DNA from: Psilocybe azurescens
Taxonomy: Eukaryota; Basidiomycota; Agaricomycetes; Agaricales; Agrocybaceae
Direction: 5' to 3'
NCBI GenBank assembly: GCA_023853785.1
Contig: JAJIRX010001050.1
Coordinates: 22,774-86,773, forward strand
DNA: 64,000 nt
Shown here: positions 49,142-59,334 of the stretch, piece by piece
Layout: each line of letters starts with the position of its first letter
How positions within the stretch are numbered: position 1 is the first letter of the stretch
Made by a program: the position numbers and the translations under genes
The notes under the pieces: generated by a model
Seen by the model: the letters and a program-made list of their open reading frames with translations, nothing else
What the model was told of the DNA's origin: nothing
The model's database searches: none

Positions 49142-49459
49142 CATTCAAGTTCAAACCAGTCGTCAACTTGAAGAATGTATGCTCATGTCGTTGATTTCAA
49201 TGACTTTAAACGAGTTCGGTGCTGCGATATGTTTGTGGATGATGTGGATGATCTATGTAACATCATTTCTGGATAAGCCTACACGTTACTGAATAGAGAA
49301 GAAACCGCTGATTAATGTGAAGTCTCACAGGGATCCCTGGTATTGTGAAGTTGTGTGAGCATTGCGCATACAGAAACACATATTTACTGCGAACTAAATT
49401 GTCGTCAGAACAGTCCGTCCCGAGCAAGGTGGACGACACGCACCTCTAAGTAGTGACCG
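49142..49459. repeat. Dispersed 320-bp repeat, copy 2
   Basis: Second copy of 30420-30738, differing by only a few bases. Here no small conserved gene lies downstream on the minus strand, so it is an orphan copy of that gene's upstream region. Confidence 0.85.
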
Positions 49460-49765
49460 TACTCGAAATGACACATAAGTACTTAAAATAGGTCGCTCAC
49501 GGAAAGTGTCTGAACTCGATAATAAATGTGCAGAAATCACGCAATACATACGGGTTAGATTCATACCTGGTCGCATATCAGCTTGTATTTTGATTCTTTG
49601 AGGATTATTGATGTGCTTTCTATGATGGGGATTCTGACCATGTGGCGCAAGATTCAGATAGCGAGGAGCATTCCTTACAGAAGTAGTGTCGTGATATTGA
49701 CCAATTTTGTTCTTACAATCCTTTATGTTCTCGTTGTTTGTTGCACTCAGACACATTATCAGGGA

Positions 49766-50449
49766 GAAGTTTCAACCCTGCCAAAGTGGTGGACGATTGC
49801 ATGAGTGGCGAGAATCTCATCCATGTCTCTATTCTTAACTGATTCACATGGTGATCATCCACGTCCCCGCACCTCTCGCAGCCGCTGAGTGAATAGGATT
49901 GTTAATCCACGCTGCACATATTTTCTCTAAGTACGAATGCTATTTTTATGGAGGAACCGCCATCTCTATTTGGAGATCTCAAACAGGAACAGAGATACAA
50001 AAGTTGATCGTTTAATAGTGATTTACCTGATAGATCTGACGAACGTTGTATGGTTCATCTAACCACTGTACATGTAGTCTGAACAAAGTTTGCGGAGTCA
50101 GATTTAGACGTTAATATAGATTCACTCTATGTTTTCTATAACCGAAATCTATGATAGCGAAAGAAACGTTTCATCAAGATTCTGAAATAGTCCCTTTATT
50201 GGCGCTCATTTACATATGTGGGGCTCGTAGCTCCTCATAGACATGAATAATTGTATACGGGTATTTGCGGAGACAGTAAGTCAATTTTGACACCAAGATG
50301 CCCGAGTTGTCCATAAGGCGTCAGGGCGCGCTTGTGTTGGTGGATTCGAAAGATTGAATACATGAGTAGTCATTGGAGATACAAATCTACGTCAGAATAT
50401 TTGGACTGCTATGGAGTTAAAGAATAAATTACCAAATTTTTGGATTATT
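49766..50449 (+). repeat. Promoter-block repeat, copy A (no secreted gene)
   Basis: Starts near GTTTCAACCCTGCCAAAG and follows copies B and C: CGCAGCCGCTGAGTGAATAG, TTAATCCACGCTGCACATAT, GCGCTTGTGTTGGTG, AATAAATTACCAAAT. It stops before the TATA box and secreted-protein gene that follow in B and C. Instead it abuts the truncated dehydrogenase. Confidence 0.8.
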
Positions 50450-50970
50450 TGCTTCAAGACGTTGAACCCAATACCTCTGGACGCTCCGACAATCAATACG
50501 ACTTCCTTCTGGTCGGCCAAGGGCGCTGGACCCGGCGCCTGAAGGTACTGCGCGGTGCCAACATAGGCATGATAGAAACAGGATGTATGGTGCAAACTGT
50601 GAAACAGAGTGAGGCAGAAGCCAACACAACAGTGGCGAGTGAGATACAAATATTTTGAACAGTATATCCGAGAGTGGGGATTTGGCGAGGGTTAAACAGA
50701 TTATTATTAACCTCAGGAGTTTCCATGCTCGCCTTAGATGACATGTTTGATGCAGATTGTGGGGGAGACTCGCTAAGGTTGAGGGCGTCGTTATGAAAGG
50801 CGGTGTTTTGGATACTCTTGGTAGCAATGATAGAAGGGGTGAACAAGGATATGGAGGATCGTTTGAAATATTTGACCTGGCTTTTCAGGGAGTTGTGGTA
50901 CGATCGAATTGGTGAAAATGTGATATCATCAACACTGACCCGCAACACTGGCGACCTAAGTGAAAACAAA
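50450..50970 (-). pseudogene. Truncated short-chain dehydrogenase/reductase, 5' part
   Basis: Minus strand: a hydrophobic N-terminal segment (LATVVLASASLCF), then, in another frame, QYLQAPGPAPLADQKE and VVLIVGASRGIGFNVLKQ. The latter is the NAD(P)-binding Rossmann motif (GxxxGxG as GASRGIG). The coding part stops right after this at the edge of repeat copy A. No catalytic Tyr-Lys part exists, so the gene was cut by the duplication or insertion. The start codon is uncertain. Confidence 0.65.
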
Positions 50971-51558
50971 CTTCTCCTAAATCCAAGGATTGGATATACA
51001 GCGAAGTGGGAACGTGTAGAGATTCCAAAGGTGGTTGCTGCATGTAACGATTATTTCGTGAAAGGTGGTATGCGCATACAAGGACCGGTGTACACAGTCT
51101 TGCCTGAAATCGCTCCATAGGGTGGCGAGACATTGTGGAAAATGGTATTTTCAGAGAGCAGTTGACCGATCTCTAGAAAGCTGATCATTTGTTTGATATG
51201 GAAGCTGCCATCCACTGGTTCAAGTTCGCATTCACGGGTAAAACCGCAAACATACATACTTCGATTAGAGAGGCAATGCGGAATGAAAAGCTAATTCATT
51301 TGAAATTCGATTCTACAGTTGAACCAAAATTCCACCAACACTCCCCATATCATTATAGGTATATACCGAGTATATGCGTATAGATTATTACAGCTATTTC
51401 ACCTGCAAAATTATGGTGATTTATCAGCATCATATTCATTACGAGTGTGAACAGTGACCAGGGTATGCAAACTGTGGGCCGTAGACAGAAGAAGATTTCA
51501 AAAAATAACAAAATGTGGATCTGCCAAGCCAGAAACATGAAAAAAGAGTTAGTTAATT
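50971..51558. other. No recognised gene
   Basis: The upstream side of the truncated dehydrogenase; nothing else stands out. Confidence 0.4.
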
Positions 51559-52326
51559 GATTGTGGGCCTGACCGAATTTGGACCGAATGGCAATAGAGT
51601 CTGACGGGAGTGATTACCAACATGGTCCATCTCCTTCCATTTTTGGACACCGTTTCACCCCGCCAAAGTGATGGAAGATCGCATGAGTAGCGGAACCACA
51701 TCCGTGTCTATTCTTGACTGGTTTACATTTTCCGCCTTTCCGCACCTATCGCAGCCGCTGAGTGAATAAGATTGTTAATCCACGCTGCACACATTCTCTC
51801 CAAGTACGATTGCTATTTTTACGGAGGAGCCGCCATCACTATTCAAGGATCTCGAACGGGGAAAGAGAGACAAGACTTGACCATCTAATGTTAATTTATG
51901 TGACAGATATGACGAACGTTGTACGGCTCATCCATCCATCGTACATGCAGTCTGAAGAAAATTCGCAGACTCAGATTGAGACGCTAATATAGATTCATTC
52001 TACGACTCCTATAACTGAAATTCATGATAGCGAAAGGAACGTTTTACCAAGGTTCTGAAATAATATTTCTTTTATTGGCGCTCATGTATGTGGGGTTGGT
52101 AGCTCCTTATAGCAATAATTGTGCGCGGGCATTTTCGGAGACAGGAAGTCAATTTTGACACCAGGACGCCCGAGTTGTCCATTAGGCGTCAGGGCGCGCT
52201 TGTGTTGGTGAATTTGAATGACGGGATACATGAGTAGTTATTGGAGATGTAAGAATACCTGGACTACTACGAAGTTGAAGAATAAATTACCAAATGTTTA
52301 AATTATTCTTGTAGGTAGCATTCAGG

Positions 52327-52334
52327 TATAAAAA
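52327..52334 (+). promoter_or_regulatory. TATA box of secreted protein copy 1
   Basis: TATAAAAA, 79 bp before the ATG and followed by CCCTCGAGAATCACC. Conserved in position and sequence with the paralog at 54928. Confidence 0.75.
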
Positions 52335-52405
52335 CCCTCGAGAATCACCTTTACTTCCCATCTTCCAAGCAACACAAGGCCTGATAAGAAGCCACAACAA
52401 CTATA

Positions 52406-52806
52406 ATGCAATTCATCACAGTCGCCGCTCTCACCATCTGCGTCGCAGCCAGCCAGGCAATGGGTGCCCTCGTCGCATTCAACGTAGCACCCTTGGGTAC
52501 ATGTAAGCTCTCTCCAAGTTTATCACCTTTCCCTTCTTACTCTAATGCTATCATATTTCATCCATAGCCTGCGGAGATGGAACCACAATCTCCTGCAACC
52601 TCAGCCCAGGTCAATCCTGCAAAGGCAACTTCAACCCCAAGCAAGCCTCCATCGTCGTCACCCACGCTCTGGGCAACTGCCATGTTAGTTTGTACCCTCA
52701 GAATAACCAACAGGGAGGGGTCATCCAAAGGCTCGACACTGACACGACTGGGACATGCATCTTCACCTCCGTCGCGGAGTACCAAAGCTACGGGATCTTC
52801 TGTTGA
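52406..52806 (+). CDS. Small secreted cysteine-rich protein, copy 1
   Basis: A 111-residue predicted secreted protein. ATG 52406 starts a signal peptide (MQFITVAALTICVAASQAMG). Exon 1 is 52406-52502, the intron 52503-52567 (GTAAGC...CATAG), exon 2 52568-52806. The mature part has six cysteines (in SCGDG, ISC, QSC, NCH, TCI and the final IFC), enough for three disulfides, and ends in Cys. Motifs such as VSLYPQNNQQGGV and SVAEYQSYGIFC occur in both paralogs. I do not recognise the family; size, secretion and cysteines fit an apoplastic effector-like or surface protein, but that is inference. Both exons are open with clean splice sites. Confidence 0.85.
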
Positions 52807-53070
52807 AGGATCGGAAGTCGTGTATTGGAATTAGGAAGTCGGTAAATGTGAAGGATGGAGTGTATAATTTCTAGTACTATTTTTGTGCGATTAGTTAGAA
52901 AGCGACATCCCACCTCCTAGAAGTAGTCCTTGTCAATATCAGGCTCACCGGCTGCAATCTTTTCTTTGAAATAGTTAATGGTGCCCAGTTAGTAGTCATA
53001 TATTTTACGTGTTGAATTAAGCCCATAAATTATCACAAACTCAGCTGGGAAGAGACCTGAAGAAATTCCA

Positions 53071-54177
53071 CATGGTGTGTGCATAGGCCACAAGTACATC
53101 ATGTTATAGACGCCTTCTGAACCATACAGATATGACTGGCCAAATGAAGTCTTTTCCTTGTGTTTGAGATTTCAAATACGATACAATTCAGTTGGTTGAA
53201 CCAATTTTGGAGACAGGCGGTGGAGTAGGTCAGATAGGCCTACCCTATCATCTCGTGAATGGAAAGGCTCGCAAAATGATCGTCGAGCAGCCACGCAATA
53301 TAGCTTTGCGGGCAAGGTGCATTCTTCTTAACTACGAAAGCGCGCTAGCACATAAATCGTGCACACCCGCTGATACTATCTATAGTATCTAATATAATCC
53401 ATGCTAGGGCAGCTCACCCCAGACTAGTATACAGCGAGAGTCCTCTTCGACCAAAAACCGGCCTAAGTAATGTGGCACATAACCTTGGGTGTTCACCAGA
53501 TTCAACAATGGCGCCCAAACTGCAGAATCAAGGGGGGGAAATCAGGGTCACTTTATACAGACCCATTCTACTATATAGACCCACATAAAATTCTTTTCTT
53601 TGTAGAATATTGATCATAAACATAGACGCAGTGAATGTAATGCATTAGTTCGTTTTCCCATGGGTACGCTAGAACACACTGTCGCACGTACATGCACGTC
53701 CCGGCAGCAACATTTTCCAATACTGCACGCCGATTCACAGATAGTTCTGTTTTTATTGCGCCCCTAAAACTGTGTCAGAAACTTGTTATATAGTCTGCGG
53801 ACTTTCAAAACGTGTCGTGTCAATATTGCAGAGCTGGCATTCTTTTCCCAATGCGATTGTACGGCCATCGCTCCCATTCCTACAGCGTTTTTGAATCTTA
53901 CTGAATATAATACCTAATTTCAATGGAGGTATACCTAAGAAGTGTTCAAAACTACAAGAAAGCCCCTGTCATTGTAGTACCTGAGACTCCAGCATACTTA
54001 TCTTGAACACCTGTTGCCATCTCACTCAAGTCTCTCACATCCACCTTCCCCAACTAATACTCAAGGATTGCTGTCAAGCTCGCTTAGCTCCCCAGTAAAT
54101 GATTCAGGCTGGTTAAATGGGTCATCAAGCCAGCCCAGGCTATGTCAGTTTCCTCAAAGTGAGAGTGGTTGACTCTA
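53071..54177. other. No recognised gene; short shared repeat at about 53750-53825
   Basis: 53750-53825 (TCTGTTTTTATTGCGCCCC, CTGTGTCAGAAACTTGTTAT, CTGCGGACTTTCAAAA) matches 23074-23145 inside the pogo-like element. It is therefore probably a stray piece of the same transposon family. Nothing else is recognised. Confidence 0.5.
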
Positions 54178-54927
54178 GGCCTGACCGAATTTGGACCGAA
54201 TGCCAATAGAATCCAACGGGAGTGATTCAAACTAACATAGTCCATCTCCTCCATTGTTGGATACCATTTCACCCCGCCAAAGTGATGGAAGATCGCATGA
54301 GTGGTGAGAACTTCATCCATATCTATTCTTAACTGATTTACGTTGTGGATCGTGCACCTTTCCGCACCTCTCGCAGCCGCGGAATGAATAGGATTATTAA
54401 TCCACGCTGCACATATTCTCTCTCAGTAGGAATGCTATTTTTACGGAGGAGCCGCCCTTTCTATTCGGGGATCTCGCACAGGGACACACCATGTCTATTC
54501 GGGGATCTCGAACGGGGACAAAGGTACAAAAGTCGATCATTTAATGATGGGTTACCTGACAGATCTGACGAACGTTGTTTGGCTCATCCAACCATTGTGC
54601 ATGCAGTCTGAAGAAAAGTTTGCGGCCTCAGATTGAGATGCGAATATAGATTCACTCTATTTTTATCACCGAAATTAATGATAGCGAAAGGAATGTTTTA
54701 CCAAAATTCTCGAGTAATGTTCCTTTTATTGGCACTCATCTATATGGGGTTCGTAGCCCCTTATAGCAATTATTGTGCACTGGTATGTATTTACAGAGAC
54801 AGACAGTCAATTTTGAGACCAGGACGCCCGATTGGAGATGTGAATCCACCGAAGAATATCTGGACTACTACGAAGTTGAAGAATAAATTACCAAATGTTT
54901 AAATTATTCTTGTAGGTAGCATTCGGG

Positions 54928-54935
54928 TATAAAAA
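54928..54935 (+). promoter_or_regulatory. TATA box of secreted protein copy 2
   Basis: TATAAAAA 79 bp before ATG 55007, with the same downstream context as in copy 1. Confidence 0.75.
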
Positions 54936-55006
54936 CCCTCGAGAATCACCTTTACTTCCCATCTTTCGAGCCACACAAAGCTTAACAAGAAACCACAAGC
55001 ACTATA

Positions 55007-55407
55007 ATGCAGTCCATCACAGTCGCCGCTCTCACCATCTGCGCCGCAGCCAGCCAGGCAATGGGTGCCCTCGTCGCATTCAACGTCGCACCCTTGGGTA
55101 CACGTAAGCTCTCCCCAAGTCCATCACCTTTTCCTTCTTACTCTAACGCTATGATCTTTCATCCACATCCTGCGGAGATGGAACCACATTCTCCTGTAAC
55201 CTCAGCCCAGGTCAATCCTGCAAAGGAAATTTCACCCCCAAGCAAGCCTCCATCATCGTCACCCACGCTCTGAGTGACTGCCACGTTAGCTTATACCCTA
55301 AGAACGACCAAGAGGGCGGGGTCCTCCAAAGGCTGGACACTGACACGACTATAACATGCATCTCCACCTCTGTCGCGGAGTACCAAAGCTATGGGATCTT
55401 CTGTTGA
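55007..55407 (+). CDS. Small secreted cysteine-rich protein, copy 2 (splice acceptor lost)
   Basis: Paralog of the gene at 52406. The signal peptide MQSITVAALTICAAASQAMG and exon 1 (55007-55103) are intact, as is the GTAAGC donor. The acceptor CCATAG of copy 1 is CCACAT here, so the ancestral AG is gone. The next AG (55176-55177, GCGGAG) would restore the frame with a three-residue loss including the first cysteine, leaving five. If the intron is retained the frame ends early at 55273. The rest of exon 2 (FSCNLSPGQSCKGNF ... EYQSYGIFC) is open to TGA 55405-55407. Either an altered or a dead gene. Confidence 0.75.
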
Positions 55408-55874
55408 AGGATCGGAAGTCGTATATTGGAACTAGAAAGTCGATATATTTGAAGGGTGGAGTGCATATCTGGTATTTGTTAGAAAGCGACGCCCCACCTC
55501 CTAGACGTAGTCTTTGTCAATATCAGGCTCACCGCCTACAATATTTTCTTTGAAACAGAAAATAGTGCCCGTTTAGTAGTCAGATATCTCATGGGTAAGA
55601 TTAAACCTATAAGTTATAACCAACTCAGCTAGGAAGAAACCAGAAGAGACTCGAGCTGAGACTTGGATGCACACCGTGCCATGCCACGCCACGTCGCGCT
55701 TTATCGAGTGAACAAATCAAATGAACGGTCTGGCCAGTGTCCATAATTGCTCATGTTCATGCGCAGGGGCAGTGCAAAGCCTCGCTTCTGTGATTCAGAT
55801 ACGCGCACATGCACGCGCAATGTCGTTACCGTTTGATATTTTTCTTTCCGTGATTAAGCAAGCAAGCATCCCAG

Positions 55875-56035
55875 TCCCGGACCCAGTCGGAGTCGGAGTC
55901 AAAGTCGGAGTCGGAGTCGAAGCCGAAGCCAAAGTCGAAGTCGTGAGAATAGGAACGGGAAAATGGGAGAGCGAGCTACGCTGCAGCCGGCCATGCCCTG
56001 TGTCATTTTAATGGGACATGTGCATGTGCATGTGC
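55875..56035. repeat. Dispersed repeat copy 2 with expanded (GTCGGA)n
   Basis: Related to 46300-46410, but the CCAGTCGAAGTCG part has grown into about ten GTCGGA/GTCGAA/GCCGAA hexamers (about 55886-55942). It is followed by the shared GAGCGAGCTACGCTGCAGCC. After it comes a short GTGCAT array. Confidence 0.6.
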
Positions 56036-56194
56036 GACGCTTCCGCTTCCTCTACAGCTGTGCGACACATTCTGTTTCTGTTTATGAGACCGAGACTGAC
56101 TGAAATGCAGCATCATGATAGGAGAAGAGGCAGGGGTGGGTAGGGATGAATCGGGCGGGTGTATGTGCATTAATGGTGTACTTTACAGTGCCCC

Positions 56195-56500
56195 CATTTT
56201 CCGTTGGACTCCAACGGACTTTCACCGGACCCAGCCAATTCCAATGAACAGTCCATTGGACGTCCAATGGATTCCGTTGGACTTGAGAAAATTCGGTACC
56301 AGTCCAGTCAGAGTCCAGCCAAATTCGGTCAAAGTCCGGTCAAGTCACTTCAAGACAGAAAACAGGTGGACTGGCCGGACTGTCCAGTCCGTTGGACTTC
56401 CGTTGGACTTCCACTGGACTCTCAGCACTTAATTAGACCAGATCCAAGAGTGCTCTATCCAGTGGAGTCCAGTGGATGTCCAGTGGACTGTCACTGGTTT
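56195..56500. repeat. 11-bp satellite (TTGGACT family), left block
   Basis: Repeated TTGGACTTCCG and AGTCCAACGG-type words with local palindromes (CCGTTGGACTCCAACGG). Spacing is mostly about 11 bp. The same family returns at 59335-59640. Open frames here are a by-product of the repeat. Confidence 0.8.
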
Positions 56501-56589
56501 AATTGCAGACTTGGGAGGGGAGTTAGGGACAGTAGCAATGTTCTTGGAAGCTTTGGGAGCCATATTAAGGAAGCTAGGTCACTAGGATA

Positions 56590-56812
56590 ATACTTCAATC
56601 TTATCTTTAATTCATGTAACAATGTAATATAATATATTGAAAACTATATACTACATTATTATCTGACTTTGTGAATTTCACTAAGTCCAACTTTAAATTC
56701 GCATGGAATGGAATCCAATTGGATTCCAACTGGAATACTTTAATCTTAGCTTAAATTTATGTGACAATGTAATATAATATATTAAAAACTATATACTACA
56801 TGATTATATACA
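56590..56812. repeat. Two 75-bp direct repeats, AT-rich
   Basis: About 56590-56665 and 56738-56812 share TACTT(C/T)AATCTTA, CAATGTAATATAATATATT and AAAACTATATACTACAT. A-rich DNA follows up to 56890. No gene. Confidence 0.75.
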
Positions 56813-56899
56813 GGTAAAAATAAAATAAAAACATAATAAAAAAGAAACAAAAAAAAGAAAAAACAGAAAGAAAGAACGGAAAAAGGGGGCGGAGGGTAC

Positions 56900-58030
56900 A
56901 TTGGTGGTGCTGTCGTCCATGTTATCAACGTCGTGGTCAGCCGTACCCGTCATTGTATGCGTCGGTGTCGCCCGTCGGTGTTGTCGTCGACCGTACCCGC
57001 CGTGGTACGTGTCGGTGTCGTCCGTAGGTGTCGTGGTATGCGTCGCTGCCGTCGTCGCGTGTCGTGGTCGTCTCCCTGTCGTCCTCGCTGTCGCTGTAGT
57101 GGTACGTGTCGTCGCGGTCCGTACCTGTTGTGGTGCGTGTCGGTGTCGTCGTCCGCCGTGCCTCTCCTGGCACCCGTTGGTCCCTTCGTCGCTGGTCGTC
57201 GCGGTCTGTACCTGTCGCGGTACGTGTCAGTGTTGTCGTTGTGTCGGTGTCGTTGTCGCGTGTTGTCGTCGCCGTGGTGGTATCCGTCGGTGCCGTCGTC
57301 GCGGGTTGTCCTTGTCCTCGCCCTCGCCGTCCTCGCCGTCCTCGCCCTCGCCGTCCTCACCGTCCTCGCCCTCGCCGTCCTCGCTGTCCTCGCCCTCGCT
57401 GTCCTCGCCGTCTCGCCCTCGCCGTCCTCGCCGTCCTCGCCGTCCTACGCCCTCGCCGTCCCGTCCACGTCCCTCGCCGTTCACGTCCACGTCCTCGCTG
57501 CCGTCCCTCGTCCTCGCCACCCGTTACTCGCCCCTCGCCGTCGTCCTGCGTCCCGCCGCCCGTCCACGTCCTCGCCGCCATCCTTGTCCTTGCCGGCCGT
57601 ACTCGTCCTTGCCGCCGTACTCGTACTGGCTACCCTTGCCCTCGCCGTCGTCCTCGTCCCTGCTGCTGTACTTGCCCTCGCCCGTCGTCCCTCGTCCCCG
57701 TTGCTGTACTTGCCCTCGCCGTCGTCCTTGTCCTCGCCGCCGTACTTGCCCTCGCCCGTCATCCTACGTCCCCGCCCGCCCGTCCACGTCCTCACCGCTG
57801 TCCTTGTCCTCGCCGCCCGTACTCGCCCTCGCTGTCCTCCCTCGCCCTCACTGTTGTCCTCGCCCTTGCCGCCATTCTTGCTCTCGCCGCCGTCCTTGCC
57901 CTCGTCCTGGTCCACGCCCGGTGTCTTGGCCCTCACCGTCATGGTCGTGGTCCTAGCTGTCGTCCTCGCAGTCCTCGCCCTCACCCTCGCCCTCGCCCTC
58001 GCGGTCCTCGCCGTGGTCCTTGTCGAGTGG
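56900..58030. repeat. A-poor (CCTCGCCGT)n-type satellite, about 1.1 kb
   Basis: The plus strand is made almost only of C, G and T in GTCCTCGCC-like 6-9-bp units, with a GTCG-rich left half. Because A is nearly absent, stop codons are missing and frames above 300 codons open in all three plus phases; these are artefacts. The same motif resumes at 58913 after the foldback element. Confidence 0.85.
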
Positions 58031-58032
58031 TA

Positions 58033-58910
58033 GTGACAAACGTTTTCATATTATAGGGATCTATCCACAGATGTGATTTGAATAGGGCCTAAGGGTAATG
58101 AGATGCATTTCATTCTTTCATAACAAGCCTAGCCTGACTATCATTACCAGTAGGCATTTCATTTCTTTCAATTCAAGTCTGGCTATCATTATTCTGGCCA
58201 TTTCATTTCTTTCAAAATGGCCTGGCTATCATCAGGAATTTCATTATCTATGGAACTCATTACTTTGGGATTATTATTATATTTCATAATTTCTGAGGGT
58301 TTCATGATCTTCTAGGATTATCTTATCCCCATGGGGATATTACAAATTTGAACTTTCATAAACTAAAGGTGAAGGTATCTCATTACTTCTATATATTTCA
58401 TTCATTTATTTGGCTATCATAACTTAGAGAATTTAATGTGATAGAACCTGTATTGCCATATATAGTAACAAAAACATATATTTGAGCATTTCCTTATGTC
58501 ACCACCCCAGGTGGATGGGGTCAGGTCATATCTTATATAATGTTTTGATTTGAGGCCATAATTTGAAGAGAGCTAAGGTATATCTATTAAATAGAGGCAA
58601 CTAACAGGTCATGCATATGTGTTATGTAATCTTATATAATAAATTCCCATCTGCATTGGAATATATTGGTATTTATCCTGGGATAATGAAATAGGGCACA
58701 AGGAAATGAAATGCCTGTTTGTATTGAAAAAAAAAATGAAAGGGCCACAATAATGATAGCCAGACCTGGATTGAAAGAAATGAAATGCCCACTGGTAATG
58801 ATAGTCAGGCTAGGCTTGTTATGAAAGAATGAAATGCATCTCATTACCCTTAGGCCCTATTCAAATCACATCTGTGGATAGGTCCCTAAAATATGAAAAC
58901 CGCTGGTCAC
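58033..58910. mobile_element. Foldback MITE (878 bp) inside the satellite, TSD TA
   Basis: The left arm GTGACAAACGTTTTCATA and right arm (RC) GTGACCAGCGGTTTTCATA are inverted repeats. They run on for over 150 bp with few differences (GATGTGATTTGAATAGGGCC, ATGAGATGCATTTCATTC). TA stands at both outer ends (58031-58032, 58911-58912). The loop is AT-rich with many TTTCATT words. No transposase. Confidence 0.82.
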
Positions 58911-58912
58911 TA

Positions 58913-59035
58913 CTATTGCCTTGTCCCCGTCCTTGTCCCCATCCTCGTTGTCGCTGTCGCGGTCGTCCCCGTCCTCGTCCTCGTCGGTGTGGCCGTCGTG
59001 GTCGTTCTCGTCCTCTGTCGCATCGGGTTGGCTCT
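58913..59035. repeat. Satellite continuation right of the foldback element
   Basis: CCTTGTCCCCGTCC and GTCCTCGTCCTCGTCGG words continue the same strand-biased satellite as 56900-58030. This supports insertion of the foldback element into it. Confidence 0.7.
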
Positions 59036-59220
59036 CGCCTGGCTCCGACCGACAAGGCGGTGGTAGTGGTGGAAGGAAAAAGGGTTGGGGTCGGAATCAA
59101 CATCGGACCAACGTGGCATCAATATGTCACACAGCGCGTTGTTGTTTGTCCCGTGCCGAGCAGTGCCGAGAATTTCGGCCGCATCACTATGTATTTAACT
59201 AATTTTACAATTTTCCATAA

Positions 59221-59304
59221 GCCTTTGTGGCTCAGTTGGTTTATCTCACTTGTGTTCGGCATTCTCCGATGCCCGAGTTCAATTCTCGTTAGTGTCTTTT
59301 TTTC
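59221..59304 (+). other. tRNA-like SINE head (Pol III boxes A and B)
   Basis: TGGCTCAGTTGG at 59228-59239 is a perfect A-box, and GAGTTCAATTCTC at 59275-59287 fits the B-box and a T-arm of four or five pairs. A seven-T run near 59297-59304 could end Pol III transcription. The 5' GCCTTTG does not pair with the bases after the T-arm, and the anticodon region folds badly (GGCAT/ATGCC with a six-base loop). It is therefore a tRNA-derived element or tRNA pseudogene rather than a working tRNA. Confidence 0.65.
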
Positions 59305-59334
59305 TATACTAGTATAAATTATAATAAAAGGACA

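Larger units (their letters stand above)
51559..53070 (+). repeat. Segmental duplication, copy B (promoter block plus secreted protein)
   Basis: From GCCTGACCGAATTTGGACC to about CTCAGCTGGGAAGAGAC this parallels copy C (54178-55648) through promoter, gene and 3' flank. The duplication is roughly 1.5 kb with many point differences and small indels, so it is not recent. Confidence 0.85.
54178..55648 (+). repeat. Segmental duplication, copy C (promoter block plus secreted protein)
   Basis: Parallel to copy B over its length, with a local partial tandem near 54470-54520 (ATTCGGGGATCTCG twice) and a deletion of about 50 bp near 54830. Confidence 0.85.

Noticed and set aside
50803..51120. 105-codon plus-strand open frame opposite the dehydrogenase
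   Set aside because: It lies antisense to and upstream of the truncated SDR and has no motif; probably fortuitous.
56901..58056. Three overlapping plus-strand open frames of more than 300 codons
   Set aside because: They come from the A-poor satellite, which cannot make stop codons; the products are low-complexity Ser/Pro/Arg/Val strings with no domain.
59221..59304. A functional tRNA gene
   Set aside because: A and B boxes are good, but the acceptor stem does not pair and the anticodon arm is malformed; treated as a tRNA-derived repeat instead.
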